Source of the DNA: Paramacrobiotus metropolitanus
Taxonomy: Eukaryota; Tardigrada; Eutardigrada; Parachela; Macrobiotidae
DNA: 64,000 nucleotides
Assembly (NCBI RefSeq): GCF_019649055.1
Contig: NW_026570254.1
Span: 558,001 to 622,000 of the forward strand
Direction of reading: 5' to 3'
The notes under the pieces were generated by a model that was not told the DNA's origin, searched no databases, and worked only from the letters and a program-made list of their open reading frames with translations. Both the position numbers and the translations under genes were made by a program. This document shows, piece after piece, positions 30,565 through 42,800 of this stretch (within the stretch, counting starts at the first letter, position 1; each line of letters begins with the position of its first letter).

Positions 30565-31747
30565 CTAGTTTTTTCGCATGTTTTGACTATAAAAATATCT
30601 CGAATTTCTCAAACGTTCATAAACACGACAATACTCATGGGCAGTTGCAGAATGATGATTCTGTTGGGAATAAATCCCCTCATCATAGCAATTTGCACAC
30701 ACACACAGTGACACACTTGAAATCAATGTTCTCTTTACAGTCGGAGGAAAGATGACGCCCTGCACAAAAAGCGCAGCGAGAATTATTCTTGCACTTGTTT
30801 TTAGTGTGCCCATAAGCACAGCATTTACCACACTGAGGCACATAAAAATGATCTTCTACAGGACAAACGGACCACTGAATCATTAACGACTTTTTCGATA
30901 ATAGAATATCACGATTGATCTGGTCGACTTCAAATACAATTGCGCAGGTCGAAACGTCTTCTCTGTGACTACTCAATCGGGTAACTGTACGAATAACGGA
31001 ATCCGCTGAAAGGTCATGCTTCTTACGCAATTCAGTTACAACGCTCTCGTTCGTTAAATCTTTCGGAATTCTGCGTACAATAATGCGGGACAATTTCGGC
31101 TTGCTGCTAACTACTTCATAACCGAGAGCGTCGGCATGCTCATGTAGAGCGACCTTACCTTTTTCGGCGCTGTCGGCATTCTTGAATTCCACAAGGACGC
31201 TTTGGCCATGGATCGGACGAATGCCGGTGACATTCAAATCAGATGTCCCAGAGGGAAGCGCGGTGTTAAGGGCGTTAGTCAGTTTGGACATATCTTTCGG
31301 AGTGGTACGGGAACGATCAACTACCGGCACGTTCTTCGGCTTGAGGATGACGGCTGGTGGCTTTTCTCTGGCAACATTGTTCTGTCTTGCTGCTGTTGCA
31401 TAGGTCCATTTGATACAGCTGCTAGAGGACTGGGCATCGTCGGTGTTCGAGGCGGTGGGCAGAGATTTGGCGTTGTCCGTCAGGAGTATGATGACGCGTT
31501 CTTTCTCGATGCTGAGCTCGGTCTCAGTTTTCAGCGAATTATCGTACAGGCGAATGTGGTGGTCCTTCAATAAACTAGGGATTTTCTTCAGAGTCACTTC
31601 ATTCTTTAAGAGAATCGGCGGGAGCTTGGACGTTGGACTTTGTGGCTTGTTGGCATAGATTTGCTCGACAAGAGATGACAGCTTATTAACAAGATCAACA
31701 AACTGTAACGAAGATAAATCATCTTCCTCCGTATCGGAATCGGGCAT
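30565..31747 (-). pseudogene. Retrotransposon ORF1: gag-like, zinc knuckles, frameshift
   Basis: Starts at MPDSDTEEDDL (ATG at 31747), acidic with a leucine-rich coil-like N-terminus, then a Ser/Thr-rich linker and an RRM-like middle (SRIIVRRIPKDLTNES). The C-terminal knuckles are CGKCCAYGHTKNKC and CAFCAGRHLSSDC. A third knuckle (CANC with HSATAHEYC) is in a different frame. The switch occurs at a CACACACACACA run around 30695-30706, a classic slippage site. Nucleic-acid-binding RNP protein of the element by analogy with other CR1/L2-type ORF1 products. Translation of the displayed sequence stops at 30683. Confidence 0.85.
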
Positions 31748-31920
31748 GATTACATCAATAATGATAAAAAATGTGCAAAGGTCACTGTGTCTTCTATACG
31801 GTGAAGTTAACAAGGATGTACTTTTTAGCGTGGTTTAAAAGTAAGATCCGCATGCTAGCTTCTCAAAGCGAGAATGATGACCGAACCAGTGGAGACCTAG
31901 GACTGAGTGTAGGATACGCC

Positions 31921-33577
31921 AAATGTAAGATATTTTTAACGTTGCTTTTCTTTTTTCAGGATGCCATTACATCGGAAAACTGAGAATACACTTCAATACA
32001 GTAGTGTGCATAGCGAGTTTTAATCGTAATAAACCTGCCTTCCGCATATGTAGCGCGACTTTCAGTTCGTAGTTACTGTACCTCATAAAGTTACCACCAT
32101 TTTGTAAAATTTTTTTTAAAAAAATTAATGTGGCTTTTAACAGGTTTTTCATCTTTCTGGTTTAATTCTTGTTCGAAAGGTTACGAGAGTAATAACATAT
32201 TGTGTCCCGAGTGCGTTATCGTACTGTACTGTATTTCATTACTATGGTCAAGTTAGTTATAGCTCATTAATGTAAACCGTAAAGGTAACCGGCCTATGGT
32301 GAAGGTCCTAGTTCTGTATTCATGTGCAGTTAGACGGGTTAGTACATAAACGCTTTATCCCAACCGTTAGGCCGGAAACGCAAAGATGGTCATGAGCAAG
32401 TTACGAACGCGTGCCGCGTAGTTGAGTTGCCACTTGCCAGTACTTGCTGGTTGGTTACAGTAAGTTTGCATGCTATCAAGCAGGCTTAAGTTTGGTTTTG
32501 ATAATTGATCATTCAAATAAAAATTTTCAAAAAGTTTGCAGAAAATATCTGGAGAAAGTATCAATAGCGAGGCCCACTGTTGGGCCATCAGACTGTCAGT
32601 CGGAACAGGTCCCGCTGTCCCAACAAAGTCCCGTTCTCGGCCGTTACTGCGCGTTCATTTTTACAGGACGCTTGCTGTTGGCAGTGACCGGCTGAGACGC
32701 TTGCTGAGACGCTTGCTGTTGGTCGAGCGTTGGCGGGAAAAAGTATTTTCAAATTTGTTTTTAAGTTTGCCGGGACGGGATTGGGATTTTTTGGTTGTCG
32801 GGGCTCGGGAGCGCGAACGGGTGTAGCGGATGGGGAGCGGATCAGTACTACTAGTATCAAAATCCAACGTGATCATGAAAACGTGGCGACCTTCCGGGAA
32901 CGGCATCAGCTAAGACAGATCAAAATTGTTCTTTGTAATCCTATTCCGTTGTTTCTTGGCGCTATGTCATATACGTTTTTGACTGATTTATTCAAGAATA
33001 TGGGCAGTTTAACTTGATGCTCGCAAAATTGTCCATTTCTGCATCCGGATCAGAGAACCAGAGCAGAACGGAGGAGAAATGGAGAATGGTCATGCAATCT
33101 GACTGACCGTCACCCTGTACCAAGTTACTACCAACATCGCTGACGAGTACTAACCGCCCGTTTGGTAGTTAGAATGACTGAGTCACCACACTCCGCCTCA
33201 GGGCGGAGTCAAACCGCCTGTCATAGGGTGAATCGATAGCACCAACGAATAGTATTAACCCTGCTCGAGTTCTTTTTTTTGATTCGCTGACGGCTTTTGA
33301 ATCTGTGTAAGCGCAGTCTGTAATGGCGAATACAACAGCCTGCGTTCGGTAAGTGTTCGCCAGTAGGTGAATTCCATTACACGACAACTTTAATGCAGGA
33401 CTACCATTAATTTTCTTTCGTGTTTTCAGTGTCTTGGGAAGCAGCTTAAATGTTGTCGTAATTGTTGCCCCTTTAAGTAGACGATAATATTATTATCTTC
33501 CCTAATTTGCAGTTGTTTTTGCCCATGCTATAGACGTCTCTTTTATAGCACTGATAGGACCTGGCTGTCAAGCTAGG
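31921..33577. other. Intergenic region upstream of CDK inhibitor
   Basis: No supported exon. It includes an imperfect repeat of GAGACGCTTGCTGTTGG near 32665-32725 and several short ORFs of low-complexity, chance-like composition. The right end likely contains promoter and 5' UTR of the CDK inhibitor gene. Confidence 0.45.
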
Positions 33578-36500
33578 ATGGGGACCGAAACCTGTCAGAC
33601 TGTTATGGAGAGACCCGCTTACTGCAAAGATCTCTTTGGAGCGAAGAAGTGCAGGGAAAGTGTGCAGAAATGGTTAAAAGAGCAAACGGAAAGGGAGCTG
33701 CTTGGCAGTCGAGAGAAAATGATCAGTCGTTGGGGCTTTGATCCGATCAGTGGATGTCCCGTAGCGCGGACCAGTGGAACGACTGAAGGAACCTTGTCCA
33801 CGTGGGATGTGATCGAAGTGACCAGGATTGCTGGTCTGTATGCTCCCTTACTGCGTGAGAGTAGGGAGACAACACAGCCACCCCAGTGTACCCTTCGAGA
33901 CGATGACGATGAGGTGATAGAGATTGTGGGGGCCTCCATCCCGGTCAAAGTAGGCGATCTGCCGTTGCCCAAGCCGGTTGTAAAGAAAGCGCCTAAACAA
34001 GGCACATTAGCAGGTACGTACGTGCGAAGCTGTGGCACCGTCACTATTGTTTTTTTGTGGACTTGGTAGTTGATACAGCCACATGAGAGCACACCGTTCT
34101 TCTACATCAATTAATTTAAGTTAACTTCATGTTTGGTCGTGCCTAAAAAATCATTATAAAGCGGTTTAGCCATTGTTTTTTGCTTCGTTTAATTTTGTTT
34201 GAGTCTTTAGTCCTTACTGCTGTCGCCCGTTTTTATGAATTATCACGTTAAATACACTGAAATTTCTTAAGATATTTTCTAATTGTTTGCTATGCTTTAT
34301 CGGCTGCAAAATTTTAGTATATACAGGTATGTGTATGTTATACTAAATTAGTATATTTTTTGTAATATAAATCGCGAACAAGAATGCTGGATCCCGAATG
34401 TAAAAAACAGAGCGGTCGTAGATTTCATAATGTTCTCATTTCATGTTACACATTTTATTTTTGTGAACCCGATTGCTACAGGCAGATGGTTATTGGTAAG
34501 AACATAATTAATTTCGTGATTTTCCTTTTAAGTGTAACTTGTTTTGGGAGAGTTGTTAAAGGTAATAGACAGAAAACGAGCGGATGAGGGGGATCGCTCG
34601 TTCTCCGTCTGTTTCATACTCTAGTTCTCGTTCTTGGCTTTTGAACTGGATGCATCGTGCATGTATTAACGCGTTTTATTCTGGCGTTTATTGAAATTCC
34701 AAAGGTTAAAGAGATTTTTATCAGTACTTGCCAATAAAACATAGCACTTTCGTAGTGTATCGTACTGTACGTGCTTATCAGTTGGAAACATTCGGCACGA
34801 TCCTGCGTTTCCTCATCTGGTATCACTGTATCAGGTAGCGGTTTACATCAGTAATATGAATAGGCAATAATAACAATAATATATGGTGCCGCGTGGCAGC
34901 CAGTAACAATAATATAAAAAAAATTGATGCCAGAGAAATGGTCAGTTTTTTCGGACGAAAGATCAAGGAGAAAACTGGAGAAGGCCGATCCACGGCTTTT
35001 TTAAAGCAGCGTATTAGCCTCGCAATTATTAAAGGAAACGTGGCGGCTGTTTTAGGAACTTTACCGGGAAAGAATAAACTGGTTGATAATGCTGATTTTG
35101 GTTGTTTTTCTAATTCTTAATTGTGCAGTGCTGGCCGTAGTTAATCGAATTATGACTGTAATGTCGCGATTTGAACTCAATAAAATATTCGTCAGCAGAA
35201 AAATTGATGCAGTAAAGTGAAAAAACATTAATTAGACAAAAGGTATCTTGAACTTGACTGGTTTTCCACTTGTGTTTTTGTTTTGTAACACTTTCTGACA
35301 AAAATTATGAACTGTTTGCATGGAGGCTAATTATTGAATTTGTGTACCTGGAAAATAAAATTTTGGGCATATCAGTTGTTACTTACTTTTGAAAACTGAA
35401 AACAAGAACACTAGTACCGTTACAAAATTAAGGTGACAGGTACTGTGCTCGTATTATCTGTCGTATATTAATATAACTGCAACTTGTTAAACTGCATCTG
35501 TGATTGTTATCCGATGGTGCGATTAAGTTAACCTCATCGCAACGACAGTGCATTAACCCGAGCAATTTTCCAGTTGTATGCCATTTTTCAACGGCTGACC
35601 AATTGAATCTTTGAAATGTGCATGGGAATTTACACTTGCTGCTTCCTTGGGGTTATCTGGCATTGTTCGCATTGTATTAGTTAAATAGCGTACTGATACA
35701 TACAAATGCCTGACATGTCTGGTTTTGGGTACGATTGAGAATTTGACTGTGAGAATTTTGATTCAATTTTCGCTGATTGTCAGTAATTCTATGACGACGG
35801 TAGTTAACCGTGCAACTCCTCTGAAGTTGTAATTACTTACTTATGGCAATCAGCATTTTTCAGATGAGCTGATGCCTAATTATACCTGCTCATTAAGTGG
35901 CTAGGCGTTTGTCGCAATGTGAGGGAATTTTGACACATGGGCGTTTTTTTCTCAGAATGTCCGTCATCCATCTGTTAGAGGCTAATACGAGGCTACTCGT
36001 ATATTGCAGTCGACTGCCTTTCACTTTTAAAACATTGAAATATCTCTCGGCAGGAATTCGTATATTATATTATTGTTAAACAACTATGTTTTCTTATGTT
36101 TTTAGATTTCTTGCGATCCCGACGTTCAGCCCTGAAAATGGAAGGAATAGGCAAGCGAAAGTCTGTCGACGGAGACGATGATTTTCCACGCTCACGAAGG
36201 GTATCGCGTCCGGCTACTGAAATGAAGAAAAAGGCGCTGCAGTGGTGAGTTGAAGCATATGGTTGAAGTATTTCTTTTTTTGATAGATTTAGCGGCATGG
36301 TTTGTCTTGGGATTATTGTCGATCATTCTGAACTAGCATTGTCCTCATTTCTAAGGACACGATGTGTGGAAATATAGTAGACATCCGTTTGTTCTTCTTT
36401 ATGACTCATTTGCGCTTGTCCTTAAAGGGCTTGGTGTTATGCGCGCGTAATGTGAGTCGAGCGGGGGTCTGATTTCATCTAGTCTCACAGATGGCTGCTA

Positions 36501-36910
36501 ATGTGAATAATCACGCATAGAAAAGGTTTGGAACGATCAGGCTTTTGTTTCGAGTTATGAGTGTTCTGAGAATATGCGTAATTTCGTAGTGGTTCTGGGA
36601 AATGTCTTTGTCCGACTAATGAGACCAGCTCAAGGAACACACAATCGTTAGGATTGATAGGCATTGCTTTGTAGTTTGTAGGGTAGGATATGCACGTGTG
36701 TGTCCGGCTTGTCTTGGCTTTTACGAGATTTTACTATTGTCGTGACTAGTCGCATGTCTGCCCGCCGTTTCGACTCGACGGTCTTTCTTGTCTGGTTTTT
36801 ACAGCCTGATCGACGGAATTCAGGAGAAAACGAAATCTTTTAGGAAAACAAATTTCGAGAGCAAGTACAAAGTGCATTTACCTCGAGCTACCATGTCGTC
36901 TTTCAAATGA
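33578..36910 (+). CDS. CIP/KIP-family CDK inhibitor (p21/p27/Dacapo type)
   Basis: Three exons, 33578-34013, 36106-36244 and 36805-36910, join in phase to 226 residues. The N-terminal kinase-inhibition domain (residues about 10-95) follows the family order: cyclin-binding CKDLFG (family RxLFG), a Lys/Glu-rich linker helix, the kinase-binding SRWGFDP (family RWNFDF), then GTLSTWDVIEV (family G-x-Y/F-x-W-x-x-V) and AGLYAPLL, where the family has an aromatic residue near the ATP site. The middle is acidic. Exon 2 carries strong nuclear-localisation-like clusters (FLRSRRSALK, GKRKSVDG, FPRSRRVSRP, MKKKAL), and exon 3 is basic with IQEKTKSFRKTNF but no clear PIP box. In animals such proteins bind cyclin-CDK2 in the nucleus and hold cells in G1. 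Reading through the exon 2 donor would stop after one codon. A retroelement scrap sits in intron 1. Confidence 0.85.
34893..35120 (+). pseudogene. Retroelement C-terminal domain, fragment 2
   Basis: An open 75-codon frame inside intron 1 of the CDK inhibitor gene. It matches the extreme C-terminus of the retroelement protein at 55904-56758: FFGRKIKEKTGEGRS, FLKQRISLAIIKGNVAAVLG here against VGKMIRQERGEKRA, YLRQRFSIEIQRGNAASILE there. Only this end is present, as expected for a 5'-truncated insertion. The two copies are divergent, so they are different or old family members. Confidence 0.75.
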
Positions 36911-39898
36911 GTCTTGATATACTTTCGAAGGTTTGCAGTAACTTTTCATCTGATGCACTTGTGTTAACTGCAAGTCGTAAAAATTGTCCTAAAGAAAGTC
37001 TACAGACAGATTGATTAAATTTGCCATTTACCGAGTAACTTTGATGCTTCCTATCGGCAGTTGGCGGCTCCCATTCTCTTTTATGACATATAGGGATATA
37101 GAAGACACCGATTCATGCCATGATATATGGCCTAAAACAAACTGGTTTGGAAGAATAATGAAAGCAATAAAACCAAGAAACGGTAAATGGTCTGGAAATC
37201 GGCTGTATGCGCATGACAGGAGACTGTTAATTGTGCATTTTGTGTATATTTGATCCATTTGTCTGTGAGTTGACCGCACCTGTTCGTCCTTCTCACCCGT
37301 TGGTACTGCGATAACTCCCGGGACTGTTTTTGCTCACACTGTCATGCCTTGACGCAGCAAGTCGCGACCTTTACACAGACACTCACTTGTCTTCTTGTAT
37401 CCAAGGTTGGCGATACGAAGTGAGGACGTAGTGTGCACCTGTTCTTTTTTCGCATTTGTTTTCCTAGAGTAGTTTGCCATCTGTCGCATTCCAGCTCTCA
37501 ACGGTGCAAAGTCGTCCGCCAAAAGCAGACATACATATTGTTAGCTGTATATAGATGGTCAATGCCATACTGTTTAAGAAATACATTTTAAATTTTTAAT
37601 CACGATATCAACTTAAGACTGCGGAGTACAAATATAATATAATTTCTTCTGGTTCGATATAAAGCGACGAGAAAGTTTCAAAATTATGGATTGGGCGTAC
37701 TCCTTTTGCTGTATGTTAGGTCATGGATACGTAATTGGAATGTGTTAATATGTTGTATCTTATAATTATGTTAATCTAACTGTTTACATGGAATATTTTG
37801 TATGGAATATATGTTGTTATATGGTTATATGTTAATCTAGTTGTTTATTTTTGCAGAGGGATTTTTGCTGCTGCCATTGAAACTGCGGTAGCACCGTTTG
37901 GAATTGTATTTCGTGAAGTGCTGTCTTTGTCGGTGGTGTGGATTACGTGATCTCGGTTGGAGAAACTTTTAACGATTATTGGCATCCTGTTTTTCGCTTT
38001 TTTCGATATAGTAGTAAACGTTACTTACGATAATCTTTTGTTTGAACGGTTCTGATTGTATTTTATCCAGTTTTATTTTTTCATTTTGGCTATTGTTTGG
38101 TCGTGTACATACTAAAAGCTCCTCTGGTGTCAGTATCAGCTAAATGATACGCTCAAGCTATTTCCTGTATTAACCCACCCGAGTAGTATATGCATCTAAG
38201 TACTGAGATTTAACAGCGTCGTTGACTACTAGGGTATATGTTGCTTGTTAACGCAGCATTGTTGGTTGTTTTAACTAGATTAGGTTCATTTCCTTACTTG
38301 TCAACTAGATTTAGTTTGACTGTGGCTTCGTTGATACTTCTGTTCCTGTTTTCGAATGGTCAATGAGTTGTATTTTTCTGTAAATCCAAAATAAAAATCT
38401 AAACCATGCTAGGTTATTTCGTTTCTATGCTGTTTTAAATATTCTAAGAGAAATTTAGAACCATATTTTGGAAAGTCTACGTGATGTGGATGGACTCTTG
38501 TGCGCTGTGTTCTTGCTGGAAATTATTATTGCACATCGGATTTTATCACCTGAAGAATTACAGTAAATCTCAGAATCTTCAGCAAAACCAGAATACACAA
38601 TTTACATATCGGAAGTAGAAACATAAACTGCTCTTGGACTTCGATTGGAAAATTCAACCCGGAAAATATCTATGGCGTTGTCTTTAGCCTGTCATGCATA
38701 AATTGAGCAGATGCCACGAGGAGTCTGTTGCGCTCTTTCAGAATCCTGCAAAAAAAGACTGCATGAGGACAAGAAAGAGAGACAAAGATAGGGTGTGCGT
38801 TTTACGTGAAGCGGATAAGAACTGAAAAGCTCAAGCAAAAGTATCGTGTGTGAACGATAGTACTGCGGCTACTGCCACGCCATGGTACTGCATGAGTATA
38901 TAAGAGGCGGCATTTTTATTAACCCTGCCCTTGTTCAAAAACCACGGAACCCTTGTAAACCCAAACATAAAAAAAGTTATGCGCGAGACAGCCATTTAAT
39001 GTCTAAATACTCAGTTCAGTCTGCCACACGCTACTGCGCTGCAGGCCATGGTCATTTTATCGGACACGATGTACAGTCTACAGACTCACTACAGAACATT
39101 ACCTTTTATTGTGAAACATGGATACTGCGCATTCTGTGCCAAGTATGCACTTTTCGAACAATACTTCTAGCAATAACGCGCAATACTACTAGCAATTATT
39201 ATTAGCAATTGACTTCAATAACTGATCCAATAAATTCAATAAACCATTATCCATTAAAACATTACATCAAGCCCTCCGCGCTATACGAACGTCCCGATAG
39301 GTTAGAAAAAAGCGGCAAAATCATAAAGAAATTAATAATACCACACTACTATTGCTGATTTCGCTCTGTGACGGAATTCCATGAAGTAAAGCAAAGTTGA
39401 AAGGTGTTAGTAAGACATTAAAAATGGTGCTGTGTTCAAATGCTTAAGAAGAAATTCTAGATTTCAAAGATATTATTGTTGGAGAAATTCATTACATAAT
39501 GACAATATTTTTAAGCAAAGCTTGTCTAAACAATTAACGAAAGTTATAAATCAAGATAGAAAACGCACTTATTTTACGAAAACTTTGTGTACTCACTGTA
39601 CTGTACTGTGTTGACTCAAGTTCAACCTGGACAGAACTTCAACGGAAAGACAATGGCTTTACAAAAAAAAGATTAAGTCAGTTGTCAGTTGACTTATACA
39701 TTATAATCATTATTTAAATAAGGCACCAAAGCGAAATACTGCAAATGCAAGCAACAGTGAAATGTACACACATCCATACGTCAAAAACATTATAATATTA
39801 GCTACTCTGCAGTCACATGCTTAAACTTATAACAAAAAACTAAAATCTTACGGCATCTCTACTTGCATTCGTTTATTACGGTTACAAAACGCACTCAC
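36911..39898. other. CDK inhibitor 3' flank and intergenic DNA
   Basis: AT-rich sequence with no recognised exon. An AATAAA at 38390-38395 could end the CDK inhibitor transcript. The last coding exon of the minus-strand ephexin gene should also lie here, but I could not choose it: several candidate acceptors give only a few residues before a stop. Confidence 0.45.
38390..38395 (+). promoter_or_regulatory. Candidate polyadenylation signal
   Basis: AATAAA followed by AAATCT, on the same strand as the CDK inhibitor gene and about 1.5 kb past its stop. Assigned by position only. Confidence 0.35.
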
Positions 39899-42800
39899 CT
39901 GGCCCTGGCATGTTCCGTCATCAGCTCCTTGGCGACACCGGTAGGCAGCCAACCATGCATGCCATCACGGACGCGTCGTCCTTCCATCCAGCCATCGGAT
40001 GATTTCCGGTACACATCCACTACATCGCCGGCCGATAAATTCAGCTCATCGTTTTCTTTCGCCTCGTAATCCGTCAGAATTTCATACTGCGGGCAATCCC
40101 AGACGTCATAAACTTTCTCATCACCTTCCACTTTCTCCGACGGATTGAGAACACTGATCCATCGCATATAATCACTCCTAAATGCCGATAACAAGCGTTA
40201 ATGTGTCACAAAGATTAGCTAAACAATTTATTTGCCACGAAGCAAAAATTATCCGACAGTAAAATAACTGCCGATAGCCTTCTTACTCAAGTGTCATAAC
40301 GACGAAAAACTCCACTGTTTTTTGAGCATGGTTTCGCAGTAGAACCAATTTCACACCACGGAATGTATCCGGTGTGGTAAACTGCGTGCTAACGGATGTA
40401 TGGGCCAGCAGATCGTCACGTTCGGCATAGCTCACCGGCAAGCAGTCCAAGAGGTTCCGCGGACAGTAGTCCATTACTGTCAGAGTTTCTTCGCTGCCAC
40501 TGCAACATGAGAAAAAATTGAAAAAGAGCAGCGAACTATAACAGTCAAATTATAATGCTAATCAGTGCATAGCCGACCATCATAACTGTATCGGCATTTT
40601 GCCAATTATGAAAACTGCTGAAACCACAACGAAGTACTAAGCTGACCTGTAATTTTAAATGCTCAAACACCGTAAAATCACAGTCGTGAGCAAGTTTTAC
40701 ACGTACACTTTGTAGTACATAATAATCTGTGATAAGCTAAGCATATACATACCTAACCATAAGCCATACGGCAGAAACAGTTGTAAGAATTTTTGTTATA
40801 GCTATTTTTAATTACTGTTATATTTTGTTATTACATTTTAAGCATAGTTAGTAGAACTGTACGAGGTAAACCGTAAAACATATAGCATTCAAAAATTTTC
40901 AACCACTGCTTTGAGCCAGAACAATATGCTCATTCGACTGACCAACAACAGAATCGGAATTGAGTTACAAAAGAATCTGTTTTCGCTACAGGAGCAACAT
41001 AAAACCCCATGAATCTCACCTTCGCGGTTTCGTAAGCACAAACAAATCGTTAAACAATAAAATATGGACGGACCTAATAAAAACAGAAAGGTTAGCACAC
41101 ATGCCTGACTGAAACCGAATTCCGTACTAACTTTTTATGGAATGTACGGCGCGGTAAAATTTTGTGCTCAATCTGAATCATATCGACGGTACCCCGTTTG
41201 ACCAGCGACCGCGATGCGGAAATGATGGGAATTTTCTACGAAGAAAATGAAGTAGCATTTCAATCCGAAGCATAAAAAAGCCATGTTCGCTGATCGACTT
41301 AATTCTTCTCGTAAATCTACGGGCAAACAATGACCACGGCGTTGCGGATTTTAATTGCCGGTATCGTAACATTTATTATACTCTCCCAGCCGATACCTTT
41401 AATGATACGTCAAATAACAGCATCGCATCAATTCGGCATAATTCCTCAATGCAAGCGCATCTTTTTGCCCCTTCATCGCAGTCTTTCACAACCTAGCCAA
41501 CATACAAAATAACGCTGTATAGTGACAAAAAAACGCTACAATGCTGCCCCGCTAATTACACCTTACCTTGTTCACCGCAGCCAAGGCGTTGCCGTATTTA
41601 CTAAACTCGCTTGATGCACTGTTGAGCCGTTTCATAACGGCGGACAACAGCAGCGGCAAGCGGGTGATGCGCTGCATGGGCAGCATCAAATACGATCGAA
41701 AATCGAGCAGTTCGCACGCCGGATGCGCCTCCAAGCGCTTGACAATGTCCACAAAGCGACGGCGTTCTTTTAAATTCTTCAGCGTCCGATCTTGGAACAG
41801 CTGATTAGAGCAGTAATTGACGTAGGGTTTAAATTCGCCGGTAGCGAAATCCTCGAGAATATCGCTGAAATCCGGCAGCGTGACCAGACCGGTGTTGTTG
41901 CGATGCTCCACCCACCGTTTGTGGAGGCGTTGCAGGAGATGCGCACTAATGCGGCGGATGTCGGTGATGTTGAGGAAGAGATTGCGCTCTTCCTGCGCCG
42001 ACAACACCGCCAACGGCATTTCACCGGGACTCAGTTTGTCACTTATCGCGTTCAGTTCCGGGGCGTTTTTAAAGACGTTAATGAGAATGTTCAGGCTGCG
42101 CAGGTGGGAGGCTTCCGAACAAATGATCTCATACGTGGCTTCCTGCAGTTTGCGCTCCTCTTCCGACAACCGCTCCAGTATCCCGCTACGCACCACGCTC
42201 GGCTGTTGACACCATAAACCGCGCGACGGATAATGAGCGATCTCACTAATCATGTCCATGCTGTGTTCCGCATCATTTTCACCCTCATCTGCGGAGAAAA
42301 TGCCGGCTATTTAGAACGCCGTTAAATTGACAGACGTTATCGGGTGTAAATGATATATCGAAGAAAAATGTAACAAAAACACTAACTGGGCTAACTGCCC
42401 GTGTTGTACACACAGAGTGCAGTGGCAACAATGCGCTGTTTACATCCCAGCGGCCGTACCTAATACGGTTGCCGTCGTCGTTACCGGCAGAGTGTGCCGA
42501 CGATTTCTGTCGTGATGCGGTTGCTTGGGGCTGTTTTTAACCCGGGCATCGTCTATTAAATTAATAACAGATTAATACGTTTTCCATTTCATTAATAGCC
42601 TCCGCACCAGGCCGTCTCGTTGTGTTTGTGTGTAATTAATCACAACGTCAATCAGCAAGACAATTACAAATGCGTCGATGACTTACTGTTCAGACTCTCC
42701 GAGCGATTCTGAAAGCCTTTCACTTTCTCCACTACGCTCTGAAATTCCCCGCTGGACAGGGACACACCGTACCGTCCATACAATAAACTGGAGTCGTCGC

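Larger units (their letters stand above)
27327..31920 (-). mobile_element. CR1/L2-like non-LTR retrotransposon
   Basis: A two-ORF, LTR-less element on the minus strand, nearly full length (about 4.6 kb). ORF1 is a gag-like protein with zinc knuckles, and ORF2 has an apurinic-type endonuclease followed by a reverse transcriptase. The 3' UTR runs from the ORF2 stop at 27523 to a short TTA/TAA microsatellite tail at about 27327-27339, typical of elements primed on short 3' repeats. The 5' boundary is estimated from where sequence before ORF1 stops looking related and is uncertain. I found no target-site duplication. Both ORFs are broken once by frameshifts but otherwise open, so the insertion is fairly young. 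The clade call rests on the GDFNLPDINW endonuclease motif and ORF1 layout. Confidence 0.88.

Noticed and set aside
36243-37860. Stop codon formed by splicing the CDK inhibitor exon 2 directly to 37857
   Set aside because: The acceptor at 36804, with a good pyrimidine tract, joins in phase and yields a 35-residue basic C-terminal exon with its own stop, so it is preferred.
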